DNA of 42,023 bases from Candidatus Pacearchaeota archaeon (lineage in GTDB: Archaea > Nanobdellota > Nanobdellia > Pacearchaeales > GW2011-AR1): assembly GCA_018221305.1 (NCBI GenBank), contig JAAOYK010000044.1, positions 1 through 42,023 on the forward strand, in the 5' to 3' direction. Below the pieces are notes generated by a model. The model ran no database searches. It worked only from the letters and a program-made list of their open reading frames with translations, and was not told the origin of the DNA. Each line of letters opens with the position of its first letter. The stretch's first letter is position 1. This document shows, one piece after another, positions 15,461 through 24,299 of this stretch. A program made the translations under genes and the position numbers.

Positions 15461-16615
15461 ATGAAAGATATTGATATGCTAAATGTTGGAATGGTCGGTC
15501 ATATTGACCATGGAAAAACTACACTTTTATCACGTATCACTGGCAAGTTTGCTGACACACATTCTGAAGAACTAAAGCGAGGGATTACAATAAAATTAGG
15601 ATACGCTGACACAATACTTGAAAAGGCAGGCAAGAAAAGATATGTCAGTTTTGTTGATTGTCCAGGACATGAAATGCTTATGGCAACAATGCTTTCTGGT
15701 GCAGCATTAATTGATGCAGCCATATTACTTGTTGCAGCAAATGAAGGAATTAAACCTCAAACAAAAGAACATTTAATAGCTTTGAAAGCTAAAGGTGTAA
15801 ACAAAATATTAATAATTCAAAACAAAATTGATCTTGTAACAGCCCAAGAAGCTCGAAAAAATTATGAAGATATTAAAGCGTTTACAAAATCAACCATTGC
15901 AGAAGATGCACCGATAATTCCAGTATCAGCACAACAAGAAATAAATATCGACAAAATTAAAGACTGGTTACTTAGCCTAGACATCCCAAAAAGAGATTGC
16001 GATACAGAGCCAGAATTCTTAATAGCTAGAAGTTTTGATATTAATAAACCTGGAACAAAAATTGAAAAAATGCATGGAGGGGTTTTGGCAGGCATTTTAA
16101 AAAAAGGAAAATTAAAAGTCGGTGATGAAATTGAAATAAAACCAGGGATAACAGAAAAACATGCTAATAAGATTGAGTATCATTCACTAAAAACAAGGAT
16201 AAAATCAATTTATCGTGGGACTCATGAAATCAAAGAGGCAGGCCCTGGCGGAAGTTTAGCATTTGAAACAGAACTAGACAACATACTTACTAAAACAGAT
16301 TCATTATCTGGAAATTTGGCCTCAATTCCTGGAAGTTTGCCTGAGATTACTGAAACTCTAAAAATCAAATATAAATTATTTACAGACTTAGTTGGTGAAG
16401 AAGAATCAACAAAAATTGAAAACCTTAAACATACAGAATTAATAATGTTATCAATTAATACCACAACTACAGTAGGAAAAATAACAAAACTGAAAAATGA
16501 TGAGGTTGAATTTTCTTTACGTATCCCAATAGTACCAATAAAAGGCGATTCTGTAGGTTTAGCACGAAACATTCATGGTCACTGGCGCCTCATTGGATAC
16601 GGCCAGATACAATAA
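15461..16615 (+). CDS. eif2g: translation initiation factor aIF2 gamma subunit, zinc knuckle absent
   Basis: 384 residues; typical aIF2-gamma has about 410. G motifs: GHIDHGKT (13-20), RGITIKLGYAD (40-50), D66-C-P-G-H (usually DAPGH), NKID (121-124). Domain III closes with HWRLIGYGQI, as in the family. The four-cysteine zinc knuckle that normally sits between the switch I and DxPGH motifs is missing: only 15 residues (51-65, ILEKAGKKRYVSFV) separate them, with no CxxC. The factor carries Met-tRNAi to the small subunit. The THSEELKRGITIKLGYAD signature rules out SelB. The alpha and beta subunits are not in the window. Confidence 0.95.
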   Translation: MKDIDMLNVGMVGHIDHGKTTLLSRITGKFADTHSEELKRGITIKLGYADTILEKAGKKRYVSFVDCPGHEMLMATMLSGAALIDAAILLVAANEGIKPQTKEHLIALKAKGVNKILIIQNKIDLVTAQEARKNYEDIKAFTKSTIAEDAPIIPVSAQQEINIDKIKDWLLSLDIPKRDCDTEPEFLIARSFDINKPGTKIEKMHGGVLAGILKKGKLKVGDEIEIKPGITEKHANKIEYHSLKTRIKSIYRGTHEIKEAGPGGSLAFETELDNILTKTDSLSGNLASIPGSLPEITETLKIKYKLFTDLVGEEESTKIENLKHTELIMLSINTTTTVGKITKLKNDEVEFSLRIPIVPIKGDSVGLARNIHGHWRLIGYGQIQ

Positions 16616-16620
16616 AAGGA

Positions 16621-17013
16621 TTATAAATCCTCAAAATCAAGGTCTAAACCTTCTTCTAAACGATATCTTGTAATATGAGTTAATCCTAAATTATTAGATG
16701 GTGGGGCAACGCCTGCGACATTACAATTCATTGGATCTATATAAGCACGAAGTAACCTTCTAGTAAGTCCCTTTGCAGTATGAATATTCATCATAGATTT
16801 AAACATTCTAGCGCCAGGTTTTTCTAAAAAATAGTTAAATTTCTGCCTATTATAAACCCCTTTCAAATGTAAAGACAAACCTTTCTTACTATCCTTAACT
16901 TTTGTTATAGCACACAATACAGGATAAACAGCACCAAGTTTACGTACATTAACAATACCATTTGGACAATTTGCACAAATGACCCCGGTAGGGTCTGTCG
17001 ATTTATTCATCAT
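16621..17013 (-). CDS. hypothetical protein with N-terminal Cys pair
   Basis: 130 residues, not recognised. CANCPNG near residue 13 looks like half of a zinc-finger, with another Cys in VLCAITKV; the rest is basic with RQKFNYFLEKPGARMFKSMM and LTRRLLRAYIDP. It could be an RNA- or ribosome-associated protein, but there is no diagnostic motif. TTTAAATTGT on the reverse strand near 17033-17042 is centred about 25 bp before the ATG, so the start is supported; a second ATG follows directly. Convergent with aIF2-gamma, with only 5 bp between stops. Confidence 0.55.
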   Translation of the reverse strand: MMNKSTDPTGVICANCPNGIVNVRKLGAVYPVLCAITKVKDSKKGLSLHLKGVYNRQKFNYFLEKPGARMFKSMMNIHTAKGLTRRLLRAYIDPMNCNVAGVAPPSNNLGLTHITRYRLEEGLDLDFEDL

Positions 17014-17038
17014 AAAAGGTATGAGTTATAACAATTTA

Positions 17039-17057
17039 AAAGGCTTATGGAAAGCCT
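17039..17057. other. hairpin AAGGCTT / AAGCCTT
   Basis: Perfect 7-bp inverted repeat with a 5-nt loop, between the divergent gene at 17013 and the small ORF at 17161. It could be an operator or RNA structure; no further evidence. Confidence 0.35.
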
Positions 17058-17160
17058 TATATACTCAAAATGTCACAATTTTCAAAACAAGGTTTAAAAG
17101 CTTTTCCCCTAAATTTCGGCCCATGGCAACCCTTTTAAAGGAAAACGCATTATTTAGACT

Positions 17161-17244
17161 ATGGAAGACGAAGAACCCCCTTCGGAGTCTGGAAAAAAAG
17201 TAAGGATAGATGCTTCTATATTAAATTTAAAAATTCTCTCTTAA
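17161..17244 (+). CDS. possible 27-residue small protein
   Basis: A 27-codon ORF starting MEDEEPPSESGKK, acidic then basic then hydrophobic. CTTTTAAAG at 17132-17140 is centred 25 bp before its ATG, the leaderless geometry seen at confirmed genes here, and its TAA is one base before the GH130 ATG, the same junction as in the amidoligase operon. Against it: the GH130 gene has its own TATA-like element inside this ORF, so the upstream promoter may serve a leader instead. No homologue is recognised. Confidence 0.3.
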   Translation: MEDEEPPSESGKKVRIDASILNLKILS

Positions 17245-17245
17245 A

Positions 17246-18382
17246 ATGGAAAAAAAAGTACTTATAGGTCCTGAAGAAAATCAATATGAGCCTCCTGAAG
17301 GGTTACATGCAGATGAGAATTTCAAAAGATTAGGAGAATTAAACCCCGGGGTTGTACAAGATGAAACAGATCCCAATAAAATTACCTTATTTTCAAGGTT
17401 AATTTATACAGATAAACATGGATTAAACTCATGTATTACTGAAAAAGAGGCAATTTTAGAAGGAAAAGACGTGAAAATACTTCCTGGAGAAACAACTATT
17501 TTTCAAGCAGAAGCCCCACATGGGCAAAGAGGAGTTGAAGATTTTAGTGCAATCAAATTAAATGGGGAAAAACCATTACATGGATTCCTGGTTCATTATA
17601 ATGGATTTGATGCAAGAACAGAGTATGTAAGAACTTCAAAAGACGATCCAGATGACCATACAAAATGGCAAGAATTTGGAATTTATTTTCCAAATATAAG
17701 AGCAAAAAAAGCTATTTCCCTTGTTAAACAAGAAAGATATAAAGAATATTGGGACAGATGTTTTGGTGAAACTGCTATTAAAAAAACAATAGAATTAGGA
17801 AATCCTGTTCCAAAATCTCCTTTTTTAGGAACAAAAGACTGTTGCCTTTTTCCAAGAAAAGTAAAAAGAAAAGATGAAAACGGAGACTTAAGAGAATATT
17901 ATGGAATAATTATAAGGCTTCTTCCAGATATGCAAATGGTTTATGTAAAAGGATTTAAAGAACTTGCTAGTCGTAAATTCTGGAGAAAAACAGTAAAAAA
18001 TCTTGATGATTATGTTTTATTAGAAAGAGAAAATGATTGGGAAAAAAGTCATATTGGGCTTGGAGGAGTTCCATTAGAATTAGATCACGGAATATTAATC
18101 CCCTATCACGGAGTTGTTATGGATCCTAAAAGAAACTATCAATGGGGTGCAGCACTTGTAGATAAAGACGATCCACACAAAATCTTAGCAAGAACAAAAA
18201 AACCAATTATATCTGCAACAGAACCTTGGGAAAAAAACGGAGTAGTTGATGGAGATGTTGTTTTTCCAACAGGTTATGCAATCTCTGATGGAATATTCCA
18301 TGGATTCTACGGTGCAGGGGATAAATATCTTGCACATTTCACAACAACAGAAAGTGAACTATTAAACAGAGTATTTGAATAA
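17246..18382 (+). CDS. GH130-family beta-mannoside phosphorylase/hydrolase-like
   Basis: 378 residues, five-bladed beta-propeller pattern of GH130: NPGVV near 33, GVED99 (the family acid residue, normally followed by P-R; here F-S), KDCCLFPRK, then HIGLGGVPLELDHG, LIPYHGV, WGAALVDKDDPHKILARTKKPI, DVVFPTG and HGFYGAGDKYLAHF. The last four blocks are strongly conserved. GH130 enzymes phosphorolyse or hydrolyse beta-1,2 or beta-1,4 mannosides; those with two basic phosphate-binding residues are phosphorylases, which I cannot settle here. Cytoplasmic, with no signal peptide. It could serve mannan scavenging or mannose-containing storage or compatible glycans. TATATTAAAT at 17217-17226 is centred 25 bp upstream. 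Confidence 0.85.
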   Translation: MEKKVLIGPEENQYEPPEGLHADENFKRLGELNPGVVQDETDPNKITLFSRLIYTDKHGLNSCITEKEAILEGKDVKILPGETTIFQAEAPHGQRGVEDFSAIKLNGEKPLHGFLVHYNGFDARTEYVRTSKDDPDDHTKWQEFGIYFPNIRAKKAISLVKQERYKEYWDRCFGETAIKKTIELGNPVPKSPFLGTKDCCLFPRKVKRKDENGDLREYYGIIIRLLPDMQMVYVKGFKELASRKFWRKTVKNLDDYVLLERENDWEKSHIGLGGVPLELDHGILIPYHGVVMDPKRNYQWGAALVDKDDPHKILARTKKPIISATEPWEKNGVVDGDVVFPTGYAISDGIFHGFYGAGDKYLAHFTTTESELLNRVFE

Positions 18383-18771
18383 TAATACTTACAACCCCAT
18401 TCTAAAATGATAACCTTACAACTATTTTTTGCTTTCAGAAAAACTATTCTTAATATTCTTAGTCTTATTATTAATTAATTAATTAATTAATTTTTTGTGT
18501 TTAACCCCTTATTTTGGTATATTTTAGATAAAAAAATAAAGGTAAGGTCAACTCAAGCAAGTTGGTTATATGAACAAATGAACAGTCCCTATAATCGAAT
18601 AGAAATAATGAGTAACTAATAAACAAAAAAAATACCCCGCAACTCCGAATGGTTTACTTTTTCAACATTTTAGTTTTAATAAGGGAGATTACAAACAAAA
18701 GCAAAGAGCACCATTGGTGACCATTAGTGTAATAAAGCTTAAATCTAAAGTATTTCTTATATTTGTATACA
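18383..18771. other. 389-bp intergenic region, no gene seen
   Basis: Holds the (TTAA)5 tract at 18471-18492 and, further on, a 5-bp hairpin CAACT/AGTTG (18550-18565), a direct repeat-like ATGAACAA/ATGAACAG and a short palindrome CACC-ATT-GGTG near 18710. Stop codons occur in all frames and no tRNA or rRNA is visible. It is large for this compact genome and could hide a small RNA. A weak TATA-like TTAAAT near 18739-18744 may serve the next gene. Confidence 0.4.
18471..18492. repeat. (TTAA)5 microsatellite
   Basis: Five uninterrupted TTAA units, followed by a T-run to 18496. Self-complementary; could vary by slippage or act as part of a terminator for the GH130 gene. Confidence 0.8.
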
Positions 18772-19044
18772 ATGACAAAACAAATAGTAATAAAACTGAA
18801 CGAAAAAAAATTTAAACCAATACTTGACAAATTAATGAATGCATGCCATAAGACATCAAGAAGTTACTCAGACTTAGTAGGAAAATGCTTATTTTTTTCA
18901 CAAAAATATAACAGCGAAGAAATCCCAGAACTAGACAACAAATCTCAAAGAGATTTCATACTTAATAAACTTGGTAAGCCAAAAGACATGGCATTTTTAG
19001 AATTCTTAAAAAAATATACAGAATTTATAGATCAAAAAAGTTAG
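18772..19044 (+). CDS. small hypothetical protein, possibly ribbon-helix-helix-like
   Basis: 90 residues from the ATG at 18772; an upstream in-frame TTG at 18763 is less likely. It opens with a strand TKQIVIKLNEKKFKPILDKLMNACHKTSRSYSDLVGKCLFF, a strand-helix-helix order reminiscent of ribbon-helix-helix DNA-binding proteins, then a charged helical C-terminus. It is longer than a minimal RHH and the turn glycine is not obvious, so the fold is a guess. No toxin-like partner is adjacent; the next gene encodes a PAS protein. Confidence 0.5.
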   Translation: MTKQIVIKLNEKKFKPILDKLMNACHKTSRSYSDLVGKCLFFSQKYNSEEIPELDNKSQRDFILNKLGKPKDMAFLEFLKKYTEFIDQKS

Positions 19045-19110
19045 TAACCATTAAGCACCACAAGTAAACAAATATTTTTATACACAAATTTCCTGGTAAA
19101 CTCCTAGAAA

Positions 19111-19626
19111 ATGGACCAAAAAATACCCTATCAGGAAGATCAAACAATATTTAATGCCGCTCAGCACTTAATATCATCAATTGACAAAAATGGAATCCTA
19201 ATTGATTGTAATAATCAGATAAAAAGAGTTTTAGGCTATGAAAAAAGTGAATTAATAGGTGAATCAATAGCAAAAGTAATGCATCCAAATTATTTAGAAA
19301 AAGCACAAGAATCTCTAAACATAGTCTTAACAAGGGGCTATCTTCATAATCAGGAATATAAAATGATTAAGAAAGACGGAACAATTATTGATGTTAATAT
19401 TAACTCAGGAGCATTAAAAAATAAGCTCGGAGAATTTACAAGAACTGTATGTATTTGTGAGGACGTCACAGACAGGAAAAGGACAGAAAACCATCTTAAG
19501 CAAATAAATAATATAGCAATTGGAAGAGAATTAAAAATGGTCGAGCTAAAAAGAAAAATTAAAGCATTAGAACAAGAAAATGAAGAATTAAAAAAACAAA
19601 GACATGATCCTAATTTTTATTCATAA
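19111..19626 (+). CDS. PAS-domain protein with C-terminal coiled coil
   Basis: 171 residues. A PAS fold spans about 13-125: HLISSIDKNGILIDCNNQIKRVLGYEKSELIGESI is the classic PAS core, and the PAC end carries GEFTRTVCICEDVTDRKR. A coiled-coil helix follows (about 140-165, RELKMVELKRKIKALEQENEELKK), identical in style to the linker that precedes histidine kinases or follows sensor PAS domains in bacteria. No kinase, receiver or DNA-binding domain is present, so it is an orphan sensor or adaptor. PAS domains bind small ligands or haem; no haem-ligating His is evident. The 3' end overlaps the convergent gene by 10 bp. Likely of bacterial style. Confidence 0.85.
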   Translation: MDQKIPYQEDQTIFNAAQHLISSIDKNGILIDCNNQIKRVLGYEKSELIGESIAKVMHPNYLEKAQESLNIVLTRGYLHNQEYKMIKKDGTIIDVNINSGALKNKLGEFTRTVCICEDVTDRKRTENHLKQINNIAIGRELKMVELKRKIKALEQENEELKKQRHDPNFYS

Positions 19627-20975
19627 AGTTCTTTAATCCTTGTCAATAATTCTTGTTTATCATCAATTCCTTCGTCAATCTGAATATCATAAGCATTTTT
19701 TAACATTTCTCCAAAGATTGGCCCAGGAACATAACCTTGTTGAATTAAATCTCTACCCATCAATACCTGAGGAATTGGATCAGGACCATAACTCTCAAAC
19801 AATTCTAAAGCACGATTACTTGTTTCATGCACATCTTCAAGATTTTTACCAGGCCTTCCACATCCATCTGCTTTAGACACATACGCAATAACATTAAGCG
19901 GAACCTTATTATGAAGCCTCCTCCATGCTTTTTCACCTGCCCCCTGACGTTTATGATTTCCTGGCCGCATATGATATTTAACAAGATCAGCCGCCCTTGA
20001 GATTAACTTCTTATCACTAGTTATACGCTTCATAAACGCCCTAGCAGGCTCAAATCCTGCTTCATCATGCCCATGCGCAGTCAAATCTTCTAATGTAGTA
20101 GAGGGTTTTCCAACATCATGCAATAAACATCCAAACATATAAGCAGATTTCCATGAATCAGGCAAATTATGCCTAAGTTTTGCAGCATTATCAATAACTA
20201 ATTGATTATGATTCCATACATTTCCTTCAGGATGCCAACCAAGATTTTGATCTGTATAACGAAGTTTATCAAGCTCAGGATAATGAGTTATCCAATCACA
20301 ATCAACTAAAAATTGTAAACCCAAACTTGGGTTATCACTTTTTAATAAAAGCTTATCCCATTCTTCAAAAACGCGCTCTTTTGCTAAATACTGATAATCA
20401 TCCTTCATAGATTTACACAATTCAATTGTTTCTGGATAAACAGTTTTTCCTTTTCTTGGAAGTAACTGCATTATACGCAATACTCGTAATGGATCGTCAC
20501 TAAATTGATTTGATGTATGCCGCAAAACCCCATTTTTTAAATCAGCCTGCCCATTATACGGATCTGTTAATTCTTTTTTATCTAAATCAAAAAACATAGA
20601 GTTTATTGTTAAATCGCGCCGTTTTGCTGCTTCTAGGGGGGTTATACCTGAACTAAGCTGAAATTCTACTTCAAAATCCTTATGCCCTAAACCAACCTTA
20701 TTTTCAAGACGAGGCACACTAAAGTCATATTCAAAGCTATCAGTTCTAAGCTTAATTATACCAAACTCCTGACCTACAAGACTTGATTTTCCGTGTTTTT
20801 CTAAAACTTCACCTAATTTTTGCAAACTCAACCCATAAACTTCAACATCAAAATCTTTTATAGGATTCCCTTGTAAAGTATCAATAACCGCACCTCCAAC
20901 TAACATGCTCTGTCCGCCAATATTTTTAATATCGCTGACAATCTCTTCAAGTTTTACTGGCATATTTAATTGCAT
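19617..20975 (-). CDS. class II (bacterial-type) CCA-adding/poly(A) polymerase-like enzyme with HD domain
   Basis: About 452 residues from the ATG at 20975; an ATG at 20963 is equally possible and a TTG at 21020 less so. The nucleotidyltransferase head reads LVGGAVIDTLQG then D41-F-D43, the catalytic aspartates, and RRDLTINSM and DDPLRVLR follow as in class II enzymes. A C-terminal HD phosphohydrolase domain has HDVGKP near 286-291. Archaea normally use the unrelated class I CCA enzyme, so this is probably a bacterial acquisition. It could add CCA (the tRNA-Ser here lacks encoded CCA) or act in RNA tail metabolism or repair; the B2 motif (EDxxR) needed for CTP/ATP choice is not clearly read. 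Convergent with the PAS gene. Confidence 0.8.
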   Translation of the reverse strand: MQLNMPVKLEEIVSDIKNIGGQSMLVGGAVIDTLQGNPIKDFDVEVYGLSLQKLGEVLEKHGKSSLVGQEFGIIKLRTDSFEYDFSVPRLENKVGLGHKDFEVEFQLSSGITPLEAAKRRDLTINSMFFDLDKKELTDPYNGQADLKNGVLRHTSNQFSDDPLRVLRIMQLLPRKGKTVYPETIELCKSMKDDYQYLAKERVFEEWDKLLLKSDNPSLGLQFLVDCDWITHYPELDKLRYTDQNLGWHPEGNVWNHNQLVIDNAAKLRHNLPDSWKSAYMFGCLLHDVGKPSTTLEDLTAHGHDEAGFEPARAFMKRITSDKKLISRAADLVKYHMRPGNHKRQGAGEKAWRRLHNKVPLNVIAYVSKADGCGRPGKNLEDVHETSNRALELFESYGPDPIPQVLMGRDLIQQGYVPGPIFGEMLKNAYDIQIDEGIDDKQELLTRIKELYE

Positions 20976-21080
20976 TTTATAGGCATTTTCGTGATTAGAA
21001 AATGAAATTATAGTAAACAAAGACGTATTTAAAATTGTTGGTAATGAAAAATTAAATAAATTTATATTTTTTTGTTTTCC

Positions 21081-23642
21081 TTATTTAGCTTCAGAACTTT
21101 CACCGCTATCTGTTGGGACATCTTTTTCAGTCACAAGTTTTGCAATGTCCACTACTCTGTCTGTTGACTGTAATTTGATTATCCTAACACCACTTGTTGC
21201 CCTACCCATTACCCTAATATCTTTAACACCAGTACGTATTGCAATACCCTTCTTAGTTGATACTACAAATTTGTCCTTGTCTTTAACATCAATAGTTGAT
21301 ACAACATTTCCAGTTTTATCACTAACTTTTAAGTTTATTACTCCTTTTCCAGCACGGCCAGTTTTTCTATAATCATCAATTTTACTTCTTTTCCCATACC
21401 CTTTCTCAGTTATAGTTAAAATTGAGCTTTGAGGATCCTTTACAATCTCTAAACTTACAACTTCATCTCCAGGATTCATCTTTATTCCAGTAACCCCGTA
21501 ACTTGCTCTGCCCATGTTTCTAACACTATCCGAATCAAACTTTATTGCCTGACCTTTTTTTGTAACAAGCATTACTTCCTGGCCTTCTTTAATTCTTTTA
21601 ACACCCACAACAAAGTCAGAATTGTCAAGCGGTAAGTTAACAAACCTAACCCCAGCATTTCGTGGCTTTGCAAAAAGGTCTAGTCTAATCTTTTTCACAT
21701 GACCTTTCTTTGTTGCCATGAAAAGGAAATCTTCAAACTTCTTCACAGACATTACATTAGTAATTTTATCATCTTTAATATTTAACAAATTAATTATTGC
21801 TTGACCTTTTCCTTGACGTTGAGTTTCTGGAACCTTGTATGCTTTTAACCAGAATAATCTTCCACGTTCACTAAACAATAATAATTGATCATGAGTTGAA
21901 CAACTAATAATCTGTTTAACAAAATCTTCAGTAGTAAGCTCTGCCCCGATAACACCCTTACCACCACGTTTTTGTTCATTATATACACGTAAAGGCATTC
22001 GTTTAATATAACCTTTCTCAGTAATATTAACTATTACTTCTTTCTTCTGTACTAAATCCCTTTCATTAATTTCCCTAATAGTTTGCAAGATGCTGCTTCG
22101 CCTTGTATCACCATAATCCTTTTTCAATTCACTTAACTCAAACTTTATAATCTTTAAAATTTCACCCTCATCACCTAAAATTTTACGTAATTTTCCAATT
22201 TTTTCTAATAAATCTTTTTCTTCTTTTTTGAGTTTTTCATGCTCTAGTGATGTTAATTGCTTTAATGTGATTTCAAGAATTGCGTCAGCCTGTTTTTTGC
22301 TTAGTTTAAACTTTTTCTGTAATGCTTCACTAGCTTCACTAGTAATACGACTTCTTCTGATAGTTGTAATAACAGCATCAAGATTTTTCAAAGCGATTAG
22401 TAATCCCTTAACAATATGTTCGCGTGCTTCAGCTTTTCTTAAATCAAACTCAGTACGTTTTCTTATCATCTTACGGCGATGCTTAATATAAACTTCCAGA
22501 ATTTGTTTTAAACTAAGTTGCTTTGGTATTCCTGCAACCAATCCAACAAGAACCGCATCAAAACGTGACTGCAGGCGTGTTGATTTATATAACCTATTAA
22601 TTGTAAATTGACTATTAGCGCCCCTTTTCAAATCAATGACAACACGAACTTTACCCTTACTAGACTCATCCCTAATATCTTTTACATCAGGAAGTTTTTT
22701 GTCTCTAGCAAGCTCAGCAATTTGCTTAACTAATGTAGACTTATTCACCTGATACGGAATCTCAGTAATGATGATAGACTCTTTATCTTTTTTAGCTTCA
22801 ATAAGGGTCTTTCCACGCAAAACAAAACTTGCCCTACCACCTTCATACAATGTCCTTAAATTCTCTGCGACGATCTTCCCACCAGTTGGAAAATCTGGTC
22901 CTGGCATTATATCCATCAATTCTTCAATTGTAACCTGAGGCTTGTTAATAACTTTAATAACCGCATCACATACTTCAATCAAATTATGTGGGGGAATATT
23001 AGTCGTCATACCAACAGCTATACCGCTACTTCCATTAATCAACAAATTAGGAACTTTTCCAGGCAACACAACTGGTTCTTTTAATGAATTATCAAAATTA
23101 GGTACAAACTTTACTGTTTCTTTCTCAATATCTTGAAGCAATTCTGTAGATATTTTTGCAAGCTTTGCTTCAGTATAACGAGAAGCAGCCGCATTATCTC
23201 CATCCATTGAACCAAAATTCCCCTGACCATGAACCAAAGGATATCTTAATGAAAATGGTTGAGCCATCCTTACCATTGAATCATAAATTGCCATATCACC
23301 GTGCGGATGATATTTACCCATCGTATCTCCAACAATTCTTGCACTCTTTTTAGTCATACCCTTTTCTAAGCCCATTTGTTTCATTGCAAACAAGATACGT
23401 CTATGAACTGGCTTTAATCCATCTTCGACACTAGGTAAAGCTCTACTTACAATAACACTCATTGCATAATCAATATACGCTTGCTTCATCTCAGTACTAA
23501 TCTCAGTACCAACAACCCGATTTTCATCCATGTCTCGTAAATTAAGTTCTGACTTCTCTAACTTTTCCATATCACCATTGCTGTTATTCTTAGCTTCTAC
23601 TTCGTCAGTTTCTTCAGTAGTTGTTTGTTCGTCTTTTGCCAT
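21081..23642 (-). CDS. gyrA: DNA gyrase subunit A
   Basis: 853 residues. The N-terminal breakage-reunion domain has the catalytic tyrosine at Y156 in [11 protein letters not shown], the HRRIL and GKYHPHGD blocks, and the C-terminal beta-pinwheel has QKRGGKG near 553-559, a conservative form of the GyrA box QRRGGKG that allows DNA wrapping and negative supercoiling. The E. coli Ser83 position is Met117 here. It has an acidic, disordered extension of about 35 residues at the N-terminus. Archaeal gyrase is considered of bacterial origin. It is the last gene of the gyrB operon, 8 bp after a small orphan, and its stop lies about 100 bp from the CCA-type gene. Confidence 0.97.
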   Translation of the reverse strand: MAKDEQTTTEETDEVEAKNNSNGDMEKLEKSELNLRDMDENRVVGTEISTEMKQAYIDYAMSVIVSRALPSVEDGLKPVHRRILFAMKQMGLEKGMTKKSARIVGDTMGKYHPHGDMAIYDSMVRMAQPFSLRYPLVHGQGNFGSMDGDNAAASRYTEAKLAKISTELLQDIEKETVKFVPNFDNSLKEPVVLPGKVPNLLINGSSGIAVGMTTNIPPHNLIEVCDAVIKVINKPQVTIEELMDIMPGPDFPTGGKIVAENLRTLYEGGRASFVLRGKTLIEAKKDKESIIITEIPYQVNKSTLVKQIAELARDKKLPDVKDIRDESSKGKVRVVIDLKRGANSQFTINRLYKSTRLQSRFDAVLVGLVAGIPKQLSLKQILEVYIKHRRKMIRKRTEFDLRKAEAREHIVKGLLIALKNLDAVITTIRRSRITSEASEALQKKFKLSKKQADAILEITLKQLTSLEHEKLKKEEKDLLEKIGKLRKILGDEGEILKIIKFELSELKKDYGDTRRSSILQTIREINERDLVQKKEVIVNITEKGYIKRMPLRVYNEQKRGGKGVIGAELTTEDFVKQIISCSTHDQLLLFSERGRLFWLKAYKVPETQRQGKGQAIINLLNIKDDKITNVMSVKKFEDFLFMATKKGHVKKIRLDLFAKPRNAGVRFVNLPLDNSDFVVGVKRIKEGQEVMLVTKKGQAIKFDSDSVRNMGRASYGVTGIKMNPGDEVVSLEIVKDPQSSILTITEKGYGKRSKIDDYRKTGRAGKGVINLKVSDKTGNVVSTIDVKDKDKFVVSTKKGIAIRTGVKDIRVMGRATSGVRIIKLQSTDRVVDIAKLVTEKDVPTDSGESSEAK

Positions 23643-23650
23643 TTTTATTT

Positions 23651-23899
23651 TTAATCAATTTTAAAGGGAATAGGAATATACTCGCGGTTTCTTCCATTAT
23701 TACTTATGACCATATTAAAACAGTTTCCTTTATTAAAATAATCAGACCCTACTCGTTCATCCAAATGACCAGTTAGAATTGGCATATAAATCTCCTCACC
23801 ATCTGTATCAACAAAAGATGTATGAGCTACGCCCGGTTCTCTGTCAGTTATTGTCAATCTATAAGTTCCATCCTTTAAACCAATATTATTACTTATCAT
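23651..23899 (-). CDS. hypothetical protein in the gyrase operon
   Basis: 82 residues, not recognised. Beta-strand-rich ([31 protein letters not shown]), acidic/neutral, no membrane segment. It lies between the deoxyribosyltransferase-like gene (2-bp gap) and gyrA (8-bp gap), so it is co-transcribed with gyrase. Nothing in the sequence shows a link to supercoiling; it may be a lineage-specific passenger or accessory. Confidence 0.6.
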   Translation of the reverse strand: MISNNIGLKDGTYRLTITDREPGVAHTSFVDTDGEEIYMPILTGHLDERVGSDYFNKGNCFNMVISNNGRNREYIPIPFKID

Positions 23900-23901
23900 T
23901 T

Positions 23902-24297
23902 TTAGATATCCAATGCTTTCAATTTATCATACAAATCATTAACATCTTCAAACTCAATTATATCTTCTGTAAAATATCTTACCCTTGTTTCATCAACAGT
24001 TTTATCAACACACAAAATAACTTTTTTGTCTTTACCTAATGCATATCCTAATTCAACTAACATTCCTTCACTTTTTTCACTAGAACTCATATATACAAGT
24101 AAAATATCTGTATCATCCATTTTTCTAAGAGCATCTGTATAAATTTCTTGTTTACTCATTGAACTAGAATCTGAATCTAAAATTGGAGTATAAGTTTCAT
24201 GACCTTTTTCTTCCAAAATTGCAATAATACTTTTTAAAATTTCTTTTAATTTATCTGGATCCTCTCCAGTATATCTGTAAGCTAGTTGTATTTTCAT
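23902..24297 (-). CDS. nucleoside 2-deoxyribosyltransferase-like protein
   Basis: 131 residues. Rossmann-like fold with KIQLAYRYTGEDP at the start, then MDDTDILLVYMSSSEKSEGMLVELGYALGKDKKVILCVD at about 59-98. That D-x2-(I/L)-x3-(S/E)-x-S-E-G-x3-E-x-G-x-A-x-G-K pattern is the catalytic/nucleoside-binding hallmark of the deoxyribosyltransferase family, in which a glutamate attacks the deoxyribose C1 prime. It may instead be a nucleotide hydrolase of the same fold. Cytoplasmic. It starts 2 bp after the gyrB stop, so it is translationally coupled to it. Confidence 0.7.
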   Translation of the reverse strand: MKIQLAYRYTGEDPDKLKEILKSIIAILEEKGHETYTPILDSDSSSMSKQEIYTDALRKMDDTDILLVYMSSSEKSEGMLVELGYALGKDKKVILCVDKTVDETRVRYFTEDIIEFEDVNDLYDKLKALDI

Positions 24298-24299
24298 TT

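Noticed and set aside
15461-16615. Elongation factor SelB instead of aIF2-gamma
   Set aside because: The THSEELKRGITIK segment, the domain III end HWRLIGYGQI and the link to S6e/aIF5B are those of aIF2-gamma.
16979-17203. 74-codon plus-strand ORF over the orphan's 5' end
   Set aside because: Overlaps the 16621-17013 gene, its start has no TATA box at the local spacing, and the basic peptide has no recognisable motif.
18471-18492. CRISPR-like repeat
   Set aside because: A 4-bp microsatellite without spacers and no cas genes in the window.
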